64,000 nt of DNA, from NCBI RefSeq assembly GCF_025699295.1, contig NZ_JAILWB010000007.1, positions 158,879 through 222,878 of the forward strand. Direction: 5' to 3'. A model generated the notes under the pieces. The model had not been told where the DNA came from. It was given only the letters and a program-made list of their open reading frames with translations, and searched no databases. The DNA is from Hydrogenophaga sp. (GTDB taxonomy: Bacteria; Pseudomonadota; Gammaproteobacteria; Burkholderiales; Burkholderiaceae_C). Both the position numbers and the translations under genes were made by a program. This document shows, piece by piece, positions 8,773 to 17,879 of the stretch (position 1 is its first letter; the number at the start of each line of letters is the position of its first letter).

Positions 8773-8799
8773 GGGCTTCGACAGGCTCAGCCCGAACGG
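8773..8799. repeat. Short interspersed repeat of the 'FGLSLSKP' type
   Basis: A 27-base element with GGGCTTCGACAGGCTCAGCC followed by CGAACGG, containing a 5-bp stem (GGGCT/AGCCC). From memory, near-identical elements are scattered between genes in many proteobacterial genomes and often create a spurious reading FGLSLSKP; here it does so in the frame upstream of serB. It sits between the mfd stop and the serB start. Copy number in this genome cannot be judged from one copy. Confidence 0.6.
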
Positions 8800-8815
8800 A
8801 ATGAATGGAACGCTT

Positions 8816-11800
8816 TCAAGCGGTTTCGGGGGTCTTGTGGGGCTGGCCGAGTGAGCGCAGCACATCGCGCACCAGCTGCACGCGGTCTTTCACCTCGGGC
8901 AATTCGCGTTCGATGCGCAGCTTCTCGTTGCCCGCGAGCTTGATGTGGCGGTTTTTCTGGATCAGTTCGATGATGCGCATCGGCTCGATGGGCGGGTTGG
9001 CGCGGAAGGTGATGTTCGTCATTCCGGGCGCGGCATCGACCTTGACCACGCCATACGGCGCGCTGATGCAGCGCAGGCGGTGCACGTCGATCAGTGTCTG
9101 CGCCTGGGCCGGCAGTTTGCCGAAGCGGTCCACGATTTCTTCGAGCAGTGCGTCCACCTGGTCGGTGTTCTTCGCAGTGGCCAGCTTCTTGTAGAACGAG
9201 AGGCGCAGGTGCACGTCGCCGCAGTAGTCGTTCGGCAGCAGTGCGGGGGCATGCAGGTTGATGTCGGTCGTGACCGACAGCGGAGAGAGCAGGTCCGGCT
9301 CGCGGCCGGCCTTGAGCGATCGCACGGCTTCGCTGAGCATCTCGTTGTAGAGCTGGAAGCCCACCTCCAGCATGTTGCCGCTCTGGTTCTCGCCCAGCAC
9401 CTCGCCTGCGCCGCGGATCTCCAGGTCGTGCATGGCGAGGTAGAAGCCGCTGCCGAGCTCTTCCATCTGCTGGATCGCGTCGAGCCGCTGAGACGCCTGT
9501 TTGGTCAGGCCCTCGATATCGGGAACCATGAGGTAGGCATAGGCCTGGTGGTGGCTGCGGCCCACGCGCCCGCGCAACTGGTGCAGCTGCGCCAGGCCGA
9601 ACTTGTCGGCGCGGCTCATCACGATGGTGTTGGCCGTGGGCACGTCGATGCCGGTCTCGATGATGGTGGAGCACAGCAGCAGGTTGTAGCGCTGCGCCAC
9701 AAAGTCGCGCATCACGCGCTCGAGTTCGCGCTCGGGCATCTGGCCGTGCGCGATCGCGATGCGCGCCTCGGGCAGGATCTCTTCGAGCTTCTGGCGCCGG
9801 TTCTCGATCGTCTCGACTTCGTTGTGCAGGAAGTAGACCTGGCCGCCGCGCTTGAGCTCGCGCAGCACGGCTTCACGGATCACGCCGTTGCCCTCGTTGC
9901 GCACGAAGGTCTTGATGGCCAGGCGGCGTTGCGGCGCGGTGGCGATGACGGAGAGGTCGCGCAAACCTTCCAGCGCCATGCCCAGCGTGCGCGGGATCGG
10001 CGTGGCGGTGAGCGTGAGCACGTCGACCTCGGCGCGCAAGGCCTTCATCTGCTCCTTGTGGCGCACGCCGAAGCGGTGCTCCTCGTCGATGATGAGCAGG
10101 CCGAGGTCCTTGAACTTCACGCTTTCGCTTAGCAGTTTGTGCGTGCCGACCACGATGTCCACCGAGCCGTCGGCCAGGCCCTTGGCGGCGGCTGTGATTT
10201 CCTTCGCGGAACGGAAACGGCTCATCTCGGCCACCTTCACCGGCCACTTGGAGAAACGGTCGGACAGGGTCTGGAAATGCTGCTCGGCCAGCAAGGTGGT
10301 GGGCGCAAGAAAGGCCACCTGGCGCCCGCCGGTGACGGCCACGAAGGCCGCGCGCAGCGCGACCTCGGTCTTGCCGAAGCCCACGTCGCCGCAGACCAGG
10401 CGGTCCATCGGGCGCGGGCTGATCATGTCCTGGATGACGGCGTGGATCGCGCCGCGCTGGTCGGCGGTTTCCTCGAAACCGAAGTCGTTGGCGAACACCT
10501 CGTAGTCCTGTGCCGAGTAGCGAAACGCATGACCCTGGCGCGCCGCGCGGCGGGCATAGATGTTGAGCAGCTCGGCTGCGGCATCGCGTACCTGCTCGGC
10601 CGCCTTGCGCTTGGCTTTTTCCCACTGGCCGCTGCCCAGCTTGTGCAGCGGTGCTTCGTCGGCGCTCACGCCGGTGTAGCGGCCGATCAGCTGCAACTGG
10701 CTCACCGGCACGTAGAGCACCGCCTTGTCGGCATATTCCAGATGAAGGAATTCCTGCAGTGCGGGCGTTCCGTCGGGGTTCTTCTCCCCCATGTCCATGT
10801 GCACGAGGCCGCGGTAGCGGCCGATGCCGTGCGCGTTGTGCACCACCGGGTCGCCCACATTGAGCTCCGACAGGTCCTTGATCAGCGCATCGACGTCGCT
10901 GACCTGTTCCTGCTTCCTGCGCCGGCGCGTGATGGGGCCAGCGGCGAACAGCTCGGTCTCGGTGACGAAGTCGATGCCGTCGTCCAGCCACGAGAACCCC
11001 ACGGTGAGCGCGGCGGTGGCGATGCCGGTCTTCTCGTCGCTGGCCTGGAACTCGGCCAGCGAGTCGAAAGCCGGCGGGTTGACGCCGCTGGCGCGCAGAA
11101 AGTCGAGCAGGCTCTCGCGCCGGCCATCGCTCTCGGCCAGCAGCAGCACGCGTTGCGCGGTGTTGCGGATGTGAGCCTGCAGTCGGGACAGGGGATCCTC
11201 GGCGCCACGCACCACGGAGAGGTCACCCAGCTTCTGAACGTGTGCGTCATGCCCGGCGTCCTCCTGTGCGGGTGGGCGCACCACGTACTGCGCGTGCTGG
11301 TTGACACGGACAAAGAACTGTTCGGCGCCCAGGAACAGTGCCTCGGGTGGCAGCACCGGCCTTTCGGGATCGCCCTTGAGCAGGCGGTAGCGGTCTTTCG
11401 TGTCCTGCCAGAAACGCTGGAAAGCGGGTTCCAGGTCACCATGCAGCACCACGGTGGCGTTGGCACCGAGGTAGTCGAACACCGTGGCCGTGTCCTCGAA
11501 GAACAAGGGCAGGTAGTACTCGATGCCGGCGGTGGCCACGCCGTTGCCGATGTCCTTGTAGATGCGGCTCTTGGTCGGGTCGCCCTCCAGCAGTTCGCGC
11601 CAGCGGCTGCGGAATCTGGCGCGCGCCGTGTCGTCCATGGGGAATTCACGCCCGGGCAGCAGCCGCACTTCCGTCACTGGGTAGAGGCTGCGCTGGCTGT
11701 CGGGGTCGAAGGTGCGGATGCTGTCGATCTCGTCGTCGAACAGGTCCACGCGGTAGGGCACGAGGCTGCCCATGGGGAAGAGGTCGATCAGGCCACCGCG

Positions 11801-12301
11801 CACCGCGTATTCTCCCGGGCTCACCACCTGCGTGACATGCTGGTAGCCCGCCAGCGTGAGCTGGCCCTTGAGCTTCGCTTCGTCGAGCTTCTGTCTGACC
11901 TTGAAATGGAAGGTGTAGCCGGCCAGGAAGGACGGCGGCGCGAGCCGGTACAGCGCGGTGGTGGCGGGAATCAGAACCACGTCGGCTCCGGTGTCCTTGT
12001 CGCGCTGTGAGATGCGCCAGAGGGTGGCCAGGCGCTCGCTGATCAGGTCCTGGTGCGGCGAGAAGGTGTCATAGGGCAGGGTTTCCCAGTCGGGAAACAG
12101 CGCACAGCGCAGTTCGGGCGCGAAGAAGGCCATTTCATCGATCAGACGCTGCGCATCGTTGGCGTCGGCGGTCACGATGGCCGTGAGCCGTCCGGCCGCC
12201 TTCTCTCGAACGCCCAGTTGCGAGAGCAGCAAGGCATCTGCCGATCCACCGGGGTGGGGCATGGTGTGGCGTCTGCCGGGAGTGAGCTGGGGCAAGTCCA
12301 T
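8816..12301 (-). CDS. mfd: Transcription-repair coupling factor Mfd
   Basis: 1161 residues, close to the E. coli length of 1148. It removes RNA polymerase stalled at DNA lesions and recruits UvrA. Domains in order: N-terminal UvrB-like module (LFPDWETLPYDTFSPHQDL), CarD-like RNA-polymerase interaction domain near residues 500-560 (GDPVVHNAHGIGRYRGL and LYVPVSQLQLIGRY), RecG-like translocase with Walker A GDVGFGKTEVALRA near residue 640 and IIDEEHRFGV near 738, then GRVGRSHHQAYAYL and the C-terminal TRCF domain. The chosen ATG (MDLPQLTPGRRHTMPHP) fits usual N-termini; an ATG 60 bases upstream and one 36 bases downstream are alternatives. It is divergent from ispD, with 123 bases between. Confidence 0.97.
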   Translation of the reverse strand: MDLPQLTPGRRHTMPHPGGSADALLLSQLGVREKAAGRLTAIVTADANDAQRLIDEMAFFAPELRCALFPDWETLPYDTFSPHQDLISERLATLWRISQRDKDTGADVVLIPATTALYRLAPPSFLAGYTFHFKVRQKLDEAKLKGQLTLAGYQHVTQVVSPGEYAVRGGLIDLFPMGSLVPYRVDLFDDEIDSIRTFDPDSQRSLYPVTEVRLLPGREFPMDDTARARFRSRWRELLEGDPTKSRIYKDIGNGVATAGIEYYLPLFFEDTATVFDYLGANATVVLHGDLEPAFQRFWQDTKDRYRLLKGDPERPVLPPEALFLGAEQFFVRVNQHAQYVVRPPAQEDAGHDAHVQKLGDLSVVRGAEDPLSRLQAHIRNTAQRVLLLAESDGRRESLLDFLRASGVNPPAFDSLAEFQASDEKTGIATAALTVGFSWLDDGIDFVTETELFAAGPITRRRRKQEQVSDVDALIKDLSELNVGDPVVHNAHGIGRYRGLVHMDMGEKNPDGTPALQEFLHLEYADKAVLYVPVSQLQLIGRYTGVSADEAPLHKLGSGQWEKAKRKAAEQVRDAAAELLNIYARRAARQGHAFRYSAQDYEVFANDFGFEETADQRGAIHAVIQDMISPRPMDRLVCGDVGFGKTEVALRAAFVAVTGGRQVAFLAPTTLLAEQHFQTLSDRFSKWPVKVAEMSRFRSAKEITAAAKGLADGSVDIVVGTHKLLSESVKFKDLGLLIIDEEHRFGVRHKEQMKALRAEVDVLTLTATPIPRTLGMALEGLRDLSVIATAPQRRLAIKTFVRNEGNGVIREAVLRELKRGGQVYFLHNEVETIENRRQKLEEILPEARIAIAHGQMPERELERVMRDFVAQRYNLLLCSTIIETGIDVPTANTIVMSRADKFGLAQLHQLRGRVGRSHHQAYAYLMVPDIEGLTKQASQRLDAIQQMEELGSGFYLAMHDLEIRGAGEVLGENQSGNMLEVGFQLYNEMLSEAVRSLKAGREPDLLSPLSVTTDINLHAPALLPNDYCGDVHLRLSFYKKLATAKNTDQVDALLEEIVDRFGKLPAQAQTLIDVHRLRCISAPYGVVKVDAAPGMTNITFRANPPIEPMRIIELIQKNRHIKLAGNEKLRIERELPEVKDRVQLVRDVLRSLGQPHKTPETA

Positions 12302-12407
12302 GAAAGGCGGAATGATTTGGCGCGCGGGGAACCGGGGTGTATGCGGGGTCGGACCGACCATGACGAAAACCCCCGACCTGGGTGGAAGGGGGTGTGGACA
12401 CTGATTC

Positions 12408-12413
12408 TAGAAT
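12408..12413 (+). promoter_or_regulatory. Candidate -10 element for ispD-ispF
   Basis: TAGAAT in GATTCTAGAATGC lies 12 bases before the ispD ATG in the mfd/ispD divergent gap. A very similar TTCTAGAATG stretch precedes phaR (21383-21388). No convincing -35 box is seen, so the call rests on the -10 match and position only. Confidence 0.3.
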
Positions 12414-12424
12414 GCACGCACACC

Positions 12425-13147
12425 ATGCCCGATGCCACCTCTGAATTGACCCGTTCCGGCACGCCGCGCTGTCATGTGCTGCTTCCCTGCGCCGGCAGCG
12501 GCACCCGGGCAGGCACGGGACTCCCGAAGCAGTACCAGCCCATCGCCGGTCAACCCATGGTGCTGCACACGCTGGCCGCGCTGCGCTCGGTCACCCGGAT
12601 CGACAGCTGTCTGGTCGTGATTGCGCCGGAAGACAGCTTCTGGGCGTCGCAACCGGTGGGTACCACGCTGGCGCGCTGCGGTGGCGCCACGCGTGCCGAG
12701 AGCGTCTTCAACGGCTTGCAGGCCTTGCGTGACCAGGGCGCCGCCGCCAGCGACTGGGTGCTTGTGCACGACGCGGCGCGCTGCCTCGTTACGCCGGCGC
12801 AGGTGGATGCCCTGATCGACGCCTGCTGGGCCGACCCCGTGGGCGGCCTGCTCGCGCTGCCCTTGCCCGATACGCTGAAGGCCGAAGCCGCTGGTCGCGT
12901 GGTGGTCACCGTGGAGCGCGCTGGCAAGTGGCTGGCGCAGACACCGCAGATGTTCCGCGTCGGCGCCTTGCACGCAGCGCTGGCGTCCACCGCCGCGAGC
13001 GGCTTTGCCGGTGTCACCGACGAAGCCAGCGCGATGGAGCTCGCGGGTCATCAGCCACTGCTGGTGCGTGGCAGCGCGCAGAACTTCAAAGTCACCTACC
13101 CGGAGGACTTCGCGCTGGCCGAAGCCGTTCTCAGGAGCCGCCCATGA
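12425..13147 (+). CDS. ispD: 2-C-methyl-D-erythritol 4-phosphate cytidylyltransferase IspD
   Basis: 240 residues. Third step of the MEP isoprenoid pathway: CTP plus methylerythritol phosphate gives CDP-methylerythritol. The N-terminal nucleotide-binding loop [21 protein letters not shown] matches the family pattern (AAGxGxR...PKQY), followed by [18 protein letters not shown] and the C-terminal [12 protein letters not shown] and [14 protein letters not shown] segments. An earlier in-frame start would add a region overlapping mfd, so the ATG at 12425 is used. The ispD stop overlaps the ispF ATG by four bases (ATGA), a common coupled arrangement. Confidence 0.96.
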   Translation: MPDATSELTRSGTPRCHVLLPCAGSGTRAGTGLPKQYQPIAGQPMVLHTLAALRSVTRIDSCLVVIAPEDSFWASQPVGTTLARCGGATRAESVFNGLQALRDQGAAASDWVLVHDAARCLVTPAQVDALIDACWADPVGGLLALPLPDTLKAEAAGRVVVTVERAGKWLAQTPQMFRVGALHAALASTAASGFAGVTDEASAMELAGHQPLLVRGSAQNFKVTYPEDFALAEAVLRSRP

Positions 13148-13641
13148 GCACCCATCTTCTCCCGTTTCGCATCGGCGAGGGCTGGGACGTGCATGCGCTG
13201 GTGCCTGGGCGTGCGCTGATCATCGGCGGCGTGCGCATCGAGCACAGCCAGGGGCTGCTTGGCCACTCCGACGCCGATGTGCTGCTGCACGCCATCACCG
13301 ACGCGCTGCTGGGCGCGGCCGGTCTGGGTGACATCGGACGCCACTTTCCCGACACCGATGCGCGCTTCAAGGGAGCCGACTCCAGCGTGCTGCTGGCCGA
13401 GGCGGCGCGGCGCGTGCGCGCGGCAGGTTTCGAAATCGGCAACGTCGACAGCACGGTGGTCGCGCAGGCGCCGAAACTCGCGCCGCACATTGGCGCGATG
13501 TGCGAGGGCATCGCGCAGACGCTGGGACTGGCGACGGAGCAGGTCAACGTGAAGGCCAAGACGGCCGAAAAGATCGGGCCGGTAGGGCAGGGTCTGTCGA
13601 TCGAGGCCCGCGCCGTGGTGCTGCTCGCGGTGGCGCGGTAG
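13144..13641 (+). CDS. ispF: 2-C-methyl-D-erythritol 2,4-cyclodiphosphate synthase IspF
   Basis: 165 residues. Cyclises CDP-methylerythritol phosphate with release of CMP, two steps after IspD. The metal site is visible as GWDVHAL (Asp and His) plus the [20 protein letters not shown] segment, with [11 protein letters not shown] close behind. The C-terminal [22 protein letters not shown] is the family signature. dxr of the same pathway lies elsewhere in this window (35711). The gene converges with the sensor kinase gene, with 17 bases between the stops. Confidence 0.97.
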   Translation: MSTHLLPFRIGEGWDVHALVPGRALIIGGVRIEHSQGLLGHSDADVLLHAITDALLGAAGLGDIGRHFPDTDARFKGADSSVLLAEAARRVRAAGFEIGNVDSTVVAQAPKLAPHIGAMCEGIAQTLGLATEQVNVKAKTAEKIGPVGQGLSIEARAVVLLAVAR

Positions 13642-13658
13642 CGGCTGCCCCGTTGCGT

Positions 13659-15062
13659 TCAGGACGGGGCCTTCACCAGTTTCATGTGGGCCGCAAGCCC
13701 ACCGGTGCTGCTGTTGGCCAGCGCGAAGCGCCCGCCCATGCGCGCGATCGCCCGGTCCACGATGGCCAGGCCCAGGCCCGTGCCCGTGGCTGCGGTGCGC
13801 GAGACGTCGCCGCGAAAGAAGGGCTGCGTGAGCTGTTCGAGCTGTTCCGGATTGACGCCCTGGCCGTGATCACGCAACTTCACCAGCACCGCATCGTCCT
13901 TGGCCTTGGCCGCGATGTCGATCCGGGCAACGCCGGTTTCGGCATTGCGCCCGTAGCGCATGGCGTTTTCGATCAGGTTGGTGAAGACGCGCTGGAGTTC
14001 CACCGCGTCGCCCAGCACCACGGTGCCGAGCGGGATGCTGGTGGTGATGTGGGTGTTCGGGTCCTGCCCGGTGGCAAAGATGGCAGCGTCCACGATCTGG
14101 TTGAGGTTCACGCGCTCGGGCTTGAGGTGGTCGGGGCGCGCGTAGTCCAGGAACTTGTCGATGATGGCGTTGACCTGGTCGATGTCGGCAGCCATATGCT
14201 CGCGCGCCTGCGAGTCACCCACGCTCATCTCGGTTTCGAGGCGCAGCCGCGCCAATGGCGTGCGCAGGTCGTGCGAGATGCCGGCCAGCATCAGGGCGCG
14301 ATCCTGTTCGATCTTGGAGAGGCGCTGCGCCATCCGGTTGAAGCCGATATTGACCTCGCGGATTTCGCTCGTTGCCACGGCTTCGCTGAGCTGACTGGCG
14401 TTGAAGTCCCCCTCGCGCACACGGCCGGCGGCAAACGAGAGCTTTTTCAGCGGCCGGTTGATCAGGCGTGCGATGAGCGCCGCGCCGGCAAGCGAGAGCA
14501 GGGCGGCCGTGCCGAGCCAGATCAGCCAGGTGGTACCGGCCACCGGGCCGATGCGCGAGGGGTCCGTGAGCAGCCAGTAGGGATCGCCGTCAATCGTGAA
14601 ACCGATCCACAGGCCGGGCGTGCCATTGACCTCGCGTGCCACCAGCGTGTCCGGGCCCAGGCGAGCGCTCAGGCGTTCGGCCACGTTGCGGCTGAGCGCA
14701 TCGATGTTGTAGAGGCGGAAGGTGTCGGTGGGCTCGCGTGGCGCGATGCGCAGTCCTTCCTCGCTGGCCAGGGTCTTGATCAGCGAGACACGGGCAATTG
14801 CGTCCGAGTGCACCAGCGCGGCGCGACTGAGATTGACCAGTGAAGCCTGCTGGTTGGCGCTTTGCAGCGCACGCGGTTCGTATTCCAGGGCGCGAAACGT
14901 CTGCAGCCACGCCACGATGCAACCAATGAGCAGCAGGGCGAGGAAGAAGAAGGTGCGCCAGAACAGGCTGACACCGCGCGTCGGGCGCATTTCAAGAGGC
15001 GCAGGCGCGGTCTCCAGCGCGGCCGGCTGGGTTTCAAAAGGAACGCGCGACTCATCGGGCAT
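13659..15062 (-). CDS. envZ: EnvZ-like two-component sensor histidine kinase
   Basis: 467 residues. Inner-membrane kinase with a short proline-rich cytoplasmic N-terminus, TM1 at about 33-53, a periplasmic sensor of roughly 115 residues, TM2 near 170-190, then HAMP (residues about 190-245). HisKA carries the H-box MLAGISHDLRTPLARLRL with the phosphorylated His near residue 264, and HATPase carries the N-box FTNLIENAMRYG and glycine box ATGTGLGLAIVDRA. The start ATG shares one base with the stop of the upstream response-regulator gene (TGATG). Partner and order match OmpR-EnvZ of Burkholderiales. The signal sensed is unknown. Confidence 0.92.
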   Translation of the reverse strand: MPDESRVPFETQPAALETAPAPLEMRPTRGVSLFWRTFFFLALLLIGCIVAWLQTFRALEYEPRALQSANQQASLVNLSRAALVHSDAIARVSLIKTLASEEGLRIAPREPTDTFRLYNIDALSRNVAERLSARLGPDTLVAREVNGTPGLWIGFTIDGDPYWLLTDPSRIGPVAGTTWLIWLGTAALLSLAGAALIARLINRPLKKLSFAAGRVREGDFNASQLSEAVATSEIREVNIGFNRMAQRLSKIEQDRALMLAGISHDLRTPLARLRLETEMSVGDSQAREHMAADIDQVNAIIDKFLDYARPDHLKPERVNLNQIVDAAIFATGQDPNTHITTSIPLGTVVLGDAVELQRVFTNLIENAMRYGRNAETGVARIDIAAKAKDDAVLVKLRDHGQGVNPEQLEQLTQPFFRGDVSRTAATGTGLGLAIVDRAIARMGGRFALANSSTGGLAAHMKLVKAPS

Positions 15063-15793
15063 CAGGCGTTGCCATCGGGCACGAACACGTAGCCCACGCC
15101 CCAGACGGTCTGCAGGTAGCGCGGTGAGGCCGCGTCTTCCTCGATCAGCTTGCGCAGGCGCGAGACCTGCACGTCCAGGCTGCGGTCGAACGGCTCGAAC
15201 TCACGGCCACGCGCGAGCTGGGCGAGCTTCTCGCGCGACAGCGGCTGGCGCGGGTGGCGAACCAGCGCCTTGAGCATGGCGAACTCACCTGTGGTCAGTG
15301 GCAGATCGGCGCCGTCCTTGCGCAGCGTGCGCAGGCTCAGGTCGAACTCGAACGGGCCGAACTTCACCATCTCCTGGTCCTGAGAGGGCGCACCAGGCAC
15401 TTCGGTGGGCGGGCGGCGGCGCAAGACTGCATGGATTCGCGCGAGCAGCTCGCGCGGATTGAACGGCTTGCCCAGGTAGTCGTCCGCACCGACCTCCAGC
15501 CCGACGATGCGGTCCACGTCCTCGCTCTTGGCGGTGAGCATGATGATGGGCGTGCGGTCGCCGTTGGCGCGCAGGCGCCGGCAGATGGACAGGCCATCTT
15601 CGCCCGGCATCATCAGGTCGAGCACGATGATGTCCACCGAGTCGCGCTGGAGCACGCGGTTCAGGGCCTTGCCATCCTCAGCCAGCATGACCTCGAAGCC
15701 TTCCTGCATGAGGTAGCGCCGCAGCAGATCGCGGATGCGCACATCGTCGTCAACGACCAGCACCTTGTTGGGACGAACTTGGTTTTGTGGCAT
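15062..15793 (-). CDS. ompR: OmpR-family response regulator
   Basis: 243 residues from the ATG at 15793, which has a GGAAG ribosome-binding site eight bases upstream; a longer reading from 15859 has none. The receiver domain has the acidic pocket VVDDD (residues 13-17), phospho-acceptor Asp59 in IIVLDLMMPGEDG, Thr in IIMLTAK and Lys in YLGKPFNPRELLARI. The C-terminal winged helix (about 140-240) contains LTTGEFAMLKALVRHP, SREKLAQLARGREFEPFDRS and the VSRLRKLIEED recognition region. It is coupled to the EnvZ-like kinase and divergent from a small exported protein plus SIMPL-domain pair, which may be a target (inference). Confidence 0.94.
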   Translation of the reverse strand: MPQNQVRPNKVLVVDDDVRIRDLLRRYLMQEGFEVMLAEDGKALNRVLQRDSVDIIVLDLMMPGEDGLSICRRLRANGDRTPIIMLTAKSEDVDRIVGLEVGADDYLGKPFNPRELLARIHAVLRRRPPTEVPGAPSQDQEMVKFGPFEFDLSLRTLRKDGADLPLTTGEFAMLKALVRHPRQPLSREKLAQLARGREFEPFDRSLDVQVSRLRKLIEEDAASPRYLQTVWGVGYVFVPDGNA

Positions 15794-15840
15794 GGCAGCA
15801 ACTTCCGGTAAATGTAACAAACGCGATTGTGGCAGCGCCA

Positions 15841-15856
15841 AGTGCTTGTCAGCACT
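15841..15856. promoter_or_regulatory. Palindrome in the ompR / exported-protein divergent region
   Basis: AGTGCT-tgtc-AGCACT is a perfect 6-bp inverted repeat with a 4-base spacer, followed on the plus strand by an A/T-rich run (CATTTTTTATTTTT). It looks like an intrinsic terminator but no plus-strand gene ends before it. Given its place between divergent genes, an operator or part of the ompR promoter region is equally possible. Low confidence. Confidence 0.3.
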
Positions 15857-15962
15857 CATTTTTTATTTTTATGACACCCTGTTACAGATGTTGCCCGTGC
15901 TGGCGTCCGCTTCACCTGCGGCACATCACACAATCGCTGAACTGACCATACTTGAGTGCACC

Positions 15963-16256
15963 ATGAAATCGTATTTGTCGAGTGGCTTGTTGCTGATGGG
16001 ATTGGGTTCGGCGTTCGCCGCGCCGGACGGTGCGGCCGTTCTTGCGGTGCCGTCCGAGACGCCGGTGGCCGCCCTGCCGATCACCGCCGACGAGAGCGAG
16101 CCCCGCAGTGCGATGCGCCTGCGTGATGCGCTGCGGCGACCGTTCGATGACATGGACGACAGCCGCAAACCCTACCGACTTTCGGTGGAAGAGCGCCAGC
16201 GTCTGCGCGAACAGCTTCGCGATCAGCCGCCTTACGACTTCAAGTTCAAACAATGA
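15963..16256 (+). CDS. Small exported protein of unknown function
   Basis: 97 residues, not recognised. Residues 1-19 are a signal peptide (MKSYLSSGLLLMGLGSAFA, cleavage before APDGAAV). The mature part has a short disordered, Pro/Ala-rich stretch, then an acidic-basic segment SAMRLRDALRRPFDDMDDS and a C-terminal LSVEERQRLREQLRDQPPYD that is likely helical and amphipathic, ending KFKQ. It would be periplasmic at about 8 kDa. The ATG overlaps nothing upstream; the stop overlaps the ATG of the SIMPL-domain gene (ATGA), so the two are co-translated. It is divergent from ompR-envZ, suggesting an envelope role (inference). Confidence 0.75.
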   Translation: MKSYLSSGLLLMGLGSAFAAPDGAAVLAVPSETPVAALPITADESEPRSAMRLRDALRRPFDDMDDSRKPYRLSVEERQRLREQLRDQPPYDFKFKQ

Positions 16257-16999
16257 CTCTGCACTCCACAAATCGCCTGACCCGTCCTGCCTCCCGTCTT
16301 CTCCTTTCCACTCTTCTCGCCCTCGGGCTTGGTGCCGGTGCTTCGGCCATGGCCCAGGTCGCCCCGGCCGTTCCTGCCAATGTGGTGAACATTGCCGCAA
16401 GTGGCTTCCTGGAAGTGCCGCAGGACTGGCTCAGCATGCGGCTCAGCACCACACGCGAAGGCAGTGATGCAGTCACCGTACAGAACCAGCTCAAGCAGGC
16501 GCTGGATGCCGCCTTGACCGTGGCCCGTGCCAGCGCCAGGCCGCAGCAGCTGGAAGTGCGCACGGGGCAGTTCAGCCTGTACCCGCGCCATGGCAGCAAC
16601 GGCAAGATCAATGGCTGGCAGGGCAGCACCGAACTGGTGCTCGAGGGCCGTGATTTCGCCCTCATCAGCACCACGGCAGGCAAGATCCAGAGCCTCACCA
16701 TGTCCGGCACCAGCTTCTCGCTCTCGCGTGAAGCGCGTCAGAAGCTCGAGTCCGACGTGCAGGCCATCGCCATCGAGCGCTTCAAGGCCCGTGCGGACGA
16801 AGTCAGCAAGGGTTTTGGTTTCGCCGGCTACAGCTTGCGCGAGGTGTCGGTGAGTTCGTCAGACCAGGACGTTCGGCCCTATCAGCCGCGCGTGATGGCC
16901 ATGGAGGCCAAGGCCGCGATGTCGGACGCGCCCGTGCCGATCGAGGCGGGCAAGTCCATGGTCAACGTGACGGTCTCAGGGTCGATCCAGCTGAAATAG
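16253..16999 (+). CDS. SIMPL-domain (DUF541) periplasmic protein
   Basis: 248 residues. Signal peptide at residues 1-35 (RLLLSTLLALGLGAGASAMA, cleavage before QVAP). The rest matches the SIMPL/DUF541 fold: NVVNIAASGFLEVPQDWLSMRLSTTREG at the start, an internal GWQGSTELVLEGRDFALISTT strand region, ARADEVSKGFGFAGYSLREV, and the C-terminal NVTVSGSIQLK strand. SIMPL proteins such as E. coli YggE are periplasmic and linked to oxidative or envelope stress, but the biochemical role is unknown. Coupled to the preceding small exported protein by a four-base start/stop overlap; ends 18 bases before the convergent bdhA. Confidence 0.87.
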   Translation: MTLHSTNRLTRPASRLLLSTLLALGLGAGASAMAQVAPAVPANVVNIAASGFLEVPQDWLSMRLSTTREGSDAVTVQNQLKQALDAALTVARASARPQQLEVRTGQFSLYPRHGSNGKINGWQGSTELVLEGRDFALISTTAGKIQSLTMSGTSFSLSREARQKLESDVQAIAIERFKARADEVSKGFGFAGYSLREVSVSSSDQDVRPYQPRVMAMEAKAAMSDAPVPIEAGKSMVNVTVSGSIQLK

Positions 17000-17017
17000 G
17001 GCCACCCGAAGAGGCGC

Positions 17018-17788
17018 TCACTGCGCGGCCCAGCCACCATCCATGTTCCAGGCCACGCCGCGCACGTTGTTGCCGGCGGGCGAACAGAAGAACACCGCCA
17101 GTTCACCCAGCTCTTCGGGCGTGGTGAACTGCATGGAAGGTTCCTTTTCGCCCAGCAGTTGCCGGGTGGCTTCGGCATTGGAAATCCCCTGTGCGACGGC
17201 CTTGGCGTCCACCTGCTTCTGCACCAGGGGGGTGAGCACCCAGCCCGGGCAGATGGCATTGCAGGTCACGCCCGAGGTGGCGTTCTCCAGTGCCGTGACC
17301 TTGGTCAGGCCCACGATGCCGTGCTTGGCGGCGACGTAGGCCGACTTTTCGGCCGAACCCACCAGGCCATGCACCGACGCCACGTTGATGATGCGACCCC
17401 AGTTCGCCTTCTGCATCGCAGGCAGCGCGAGGCGGCTGGCATGAAAGGCGCTGCTGAGGTTGATGGCGATGACCGCGTCCCACCGCTCGACCGGGAAGTT
17501 CTCCACCCGGGCGACGTGCTGGATGCCCGCGTTGTTCACCAGGATGTCCACCTGCCCGAAGGTGCTTGCCGCGAACGCCATCATGGCTTCGATCTCGTCG
17601 GGTTTGCTCATGTCGGCGCCGTGGTAGGCGACCTGGGCACCGAGCGCGGCGATCTCCGACCTGGGGACTTCGGCATCGCCAAAACCATTGAGCACGATGT
17701 TGGCACCCTGGCGCGCCAGGGCCTTGGCAATGCCCAGGCCGATCCCACTGGTGGAGCCGGTGACGAGGGCGGTTTTGTTGGCAAGCAT
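17018..17788 (-). CDS. bdhA: 3-hydroxybutyrate dehydrogenase
   Basis: 256 residues from the ATG at 17788, preceded by a GGAG ribosome-binding site. NAD-dependent short-chain dehydrogenase that interconverts (R)-3-hydroxybutyrate and acetoacetate, the step after depolymerisation of stored PHB. Visible: cofactor loop TGSTSGIG (residues 10-17), NNAG in ILVNNAGIQHV, catalytic Ser region INVASVHG, and Tyr151/Lys155 in SAYVAAKHG. The C-terminal GVTCNAICPGWVLTPLVQKQ and WNMDGGW are typical of BdhA. phaR lies 3.6 kb away, which fits PHB metabolism, though the two are not in one operon. Confidence 0.92.
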   Translation of the reverse strand: MLANKTALVTGSTSGIGLGIAKALARQGANIVLNGFGDAEVPRSEIAALGAQVAYHGADMSKPDEIEAMMAFAASTFGQVDILVNNAGIQHVARVENFPVERWDAVIAINLSSAFHASRLALPAMQKANWGRIINVASVHGLVGSAEKSAYVAAKHGIVGLTKVTALENATSGVTCNAICPGWVLTPLVQKQVDAKAVAQGISNAEATRQLLGEKEPSMQFTTPEELGELAVFFCSPAGNNVRGVAWNMDGGWAAQ

Positions 17789-17879
17789 GGGTGAACTCCA
17801 GTTCCAGTACGATGGGTTGAAAAGTATCCGAGGCATTATCACGGACGCCTTTTGCGCCCACCCCTGTCCGTCATACCGC

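Noticed and set aside
15841..15875. Hairpin with T-rich tail as terminator
   Set aside because: On the plus strand no gene ends upstream of it; kept only as a low-confidence regulatory palindrome.
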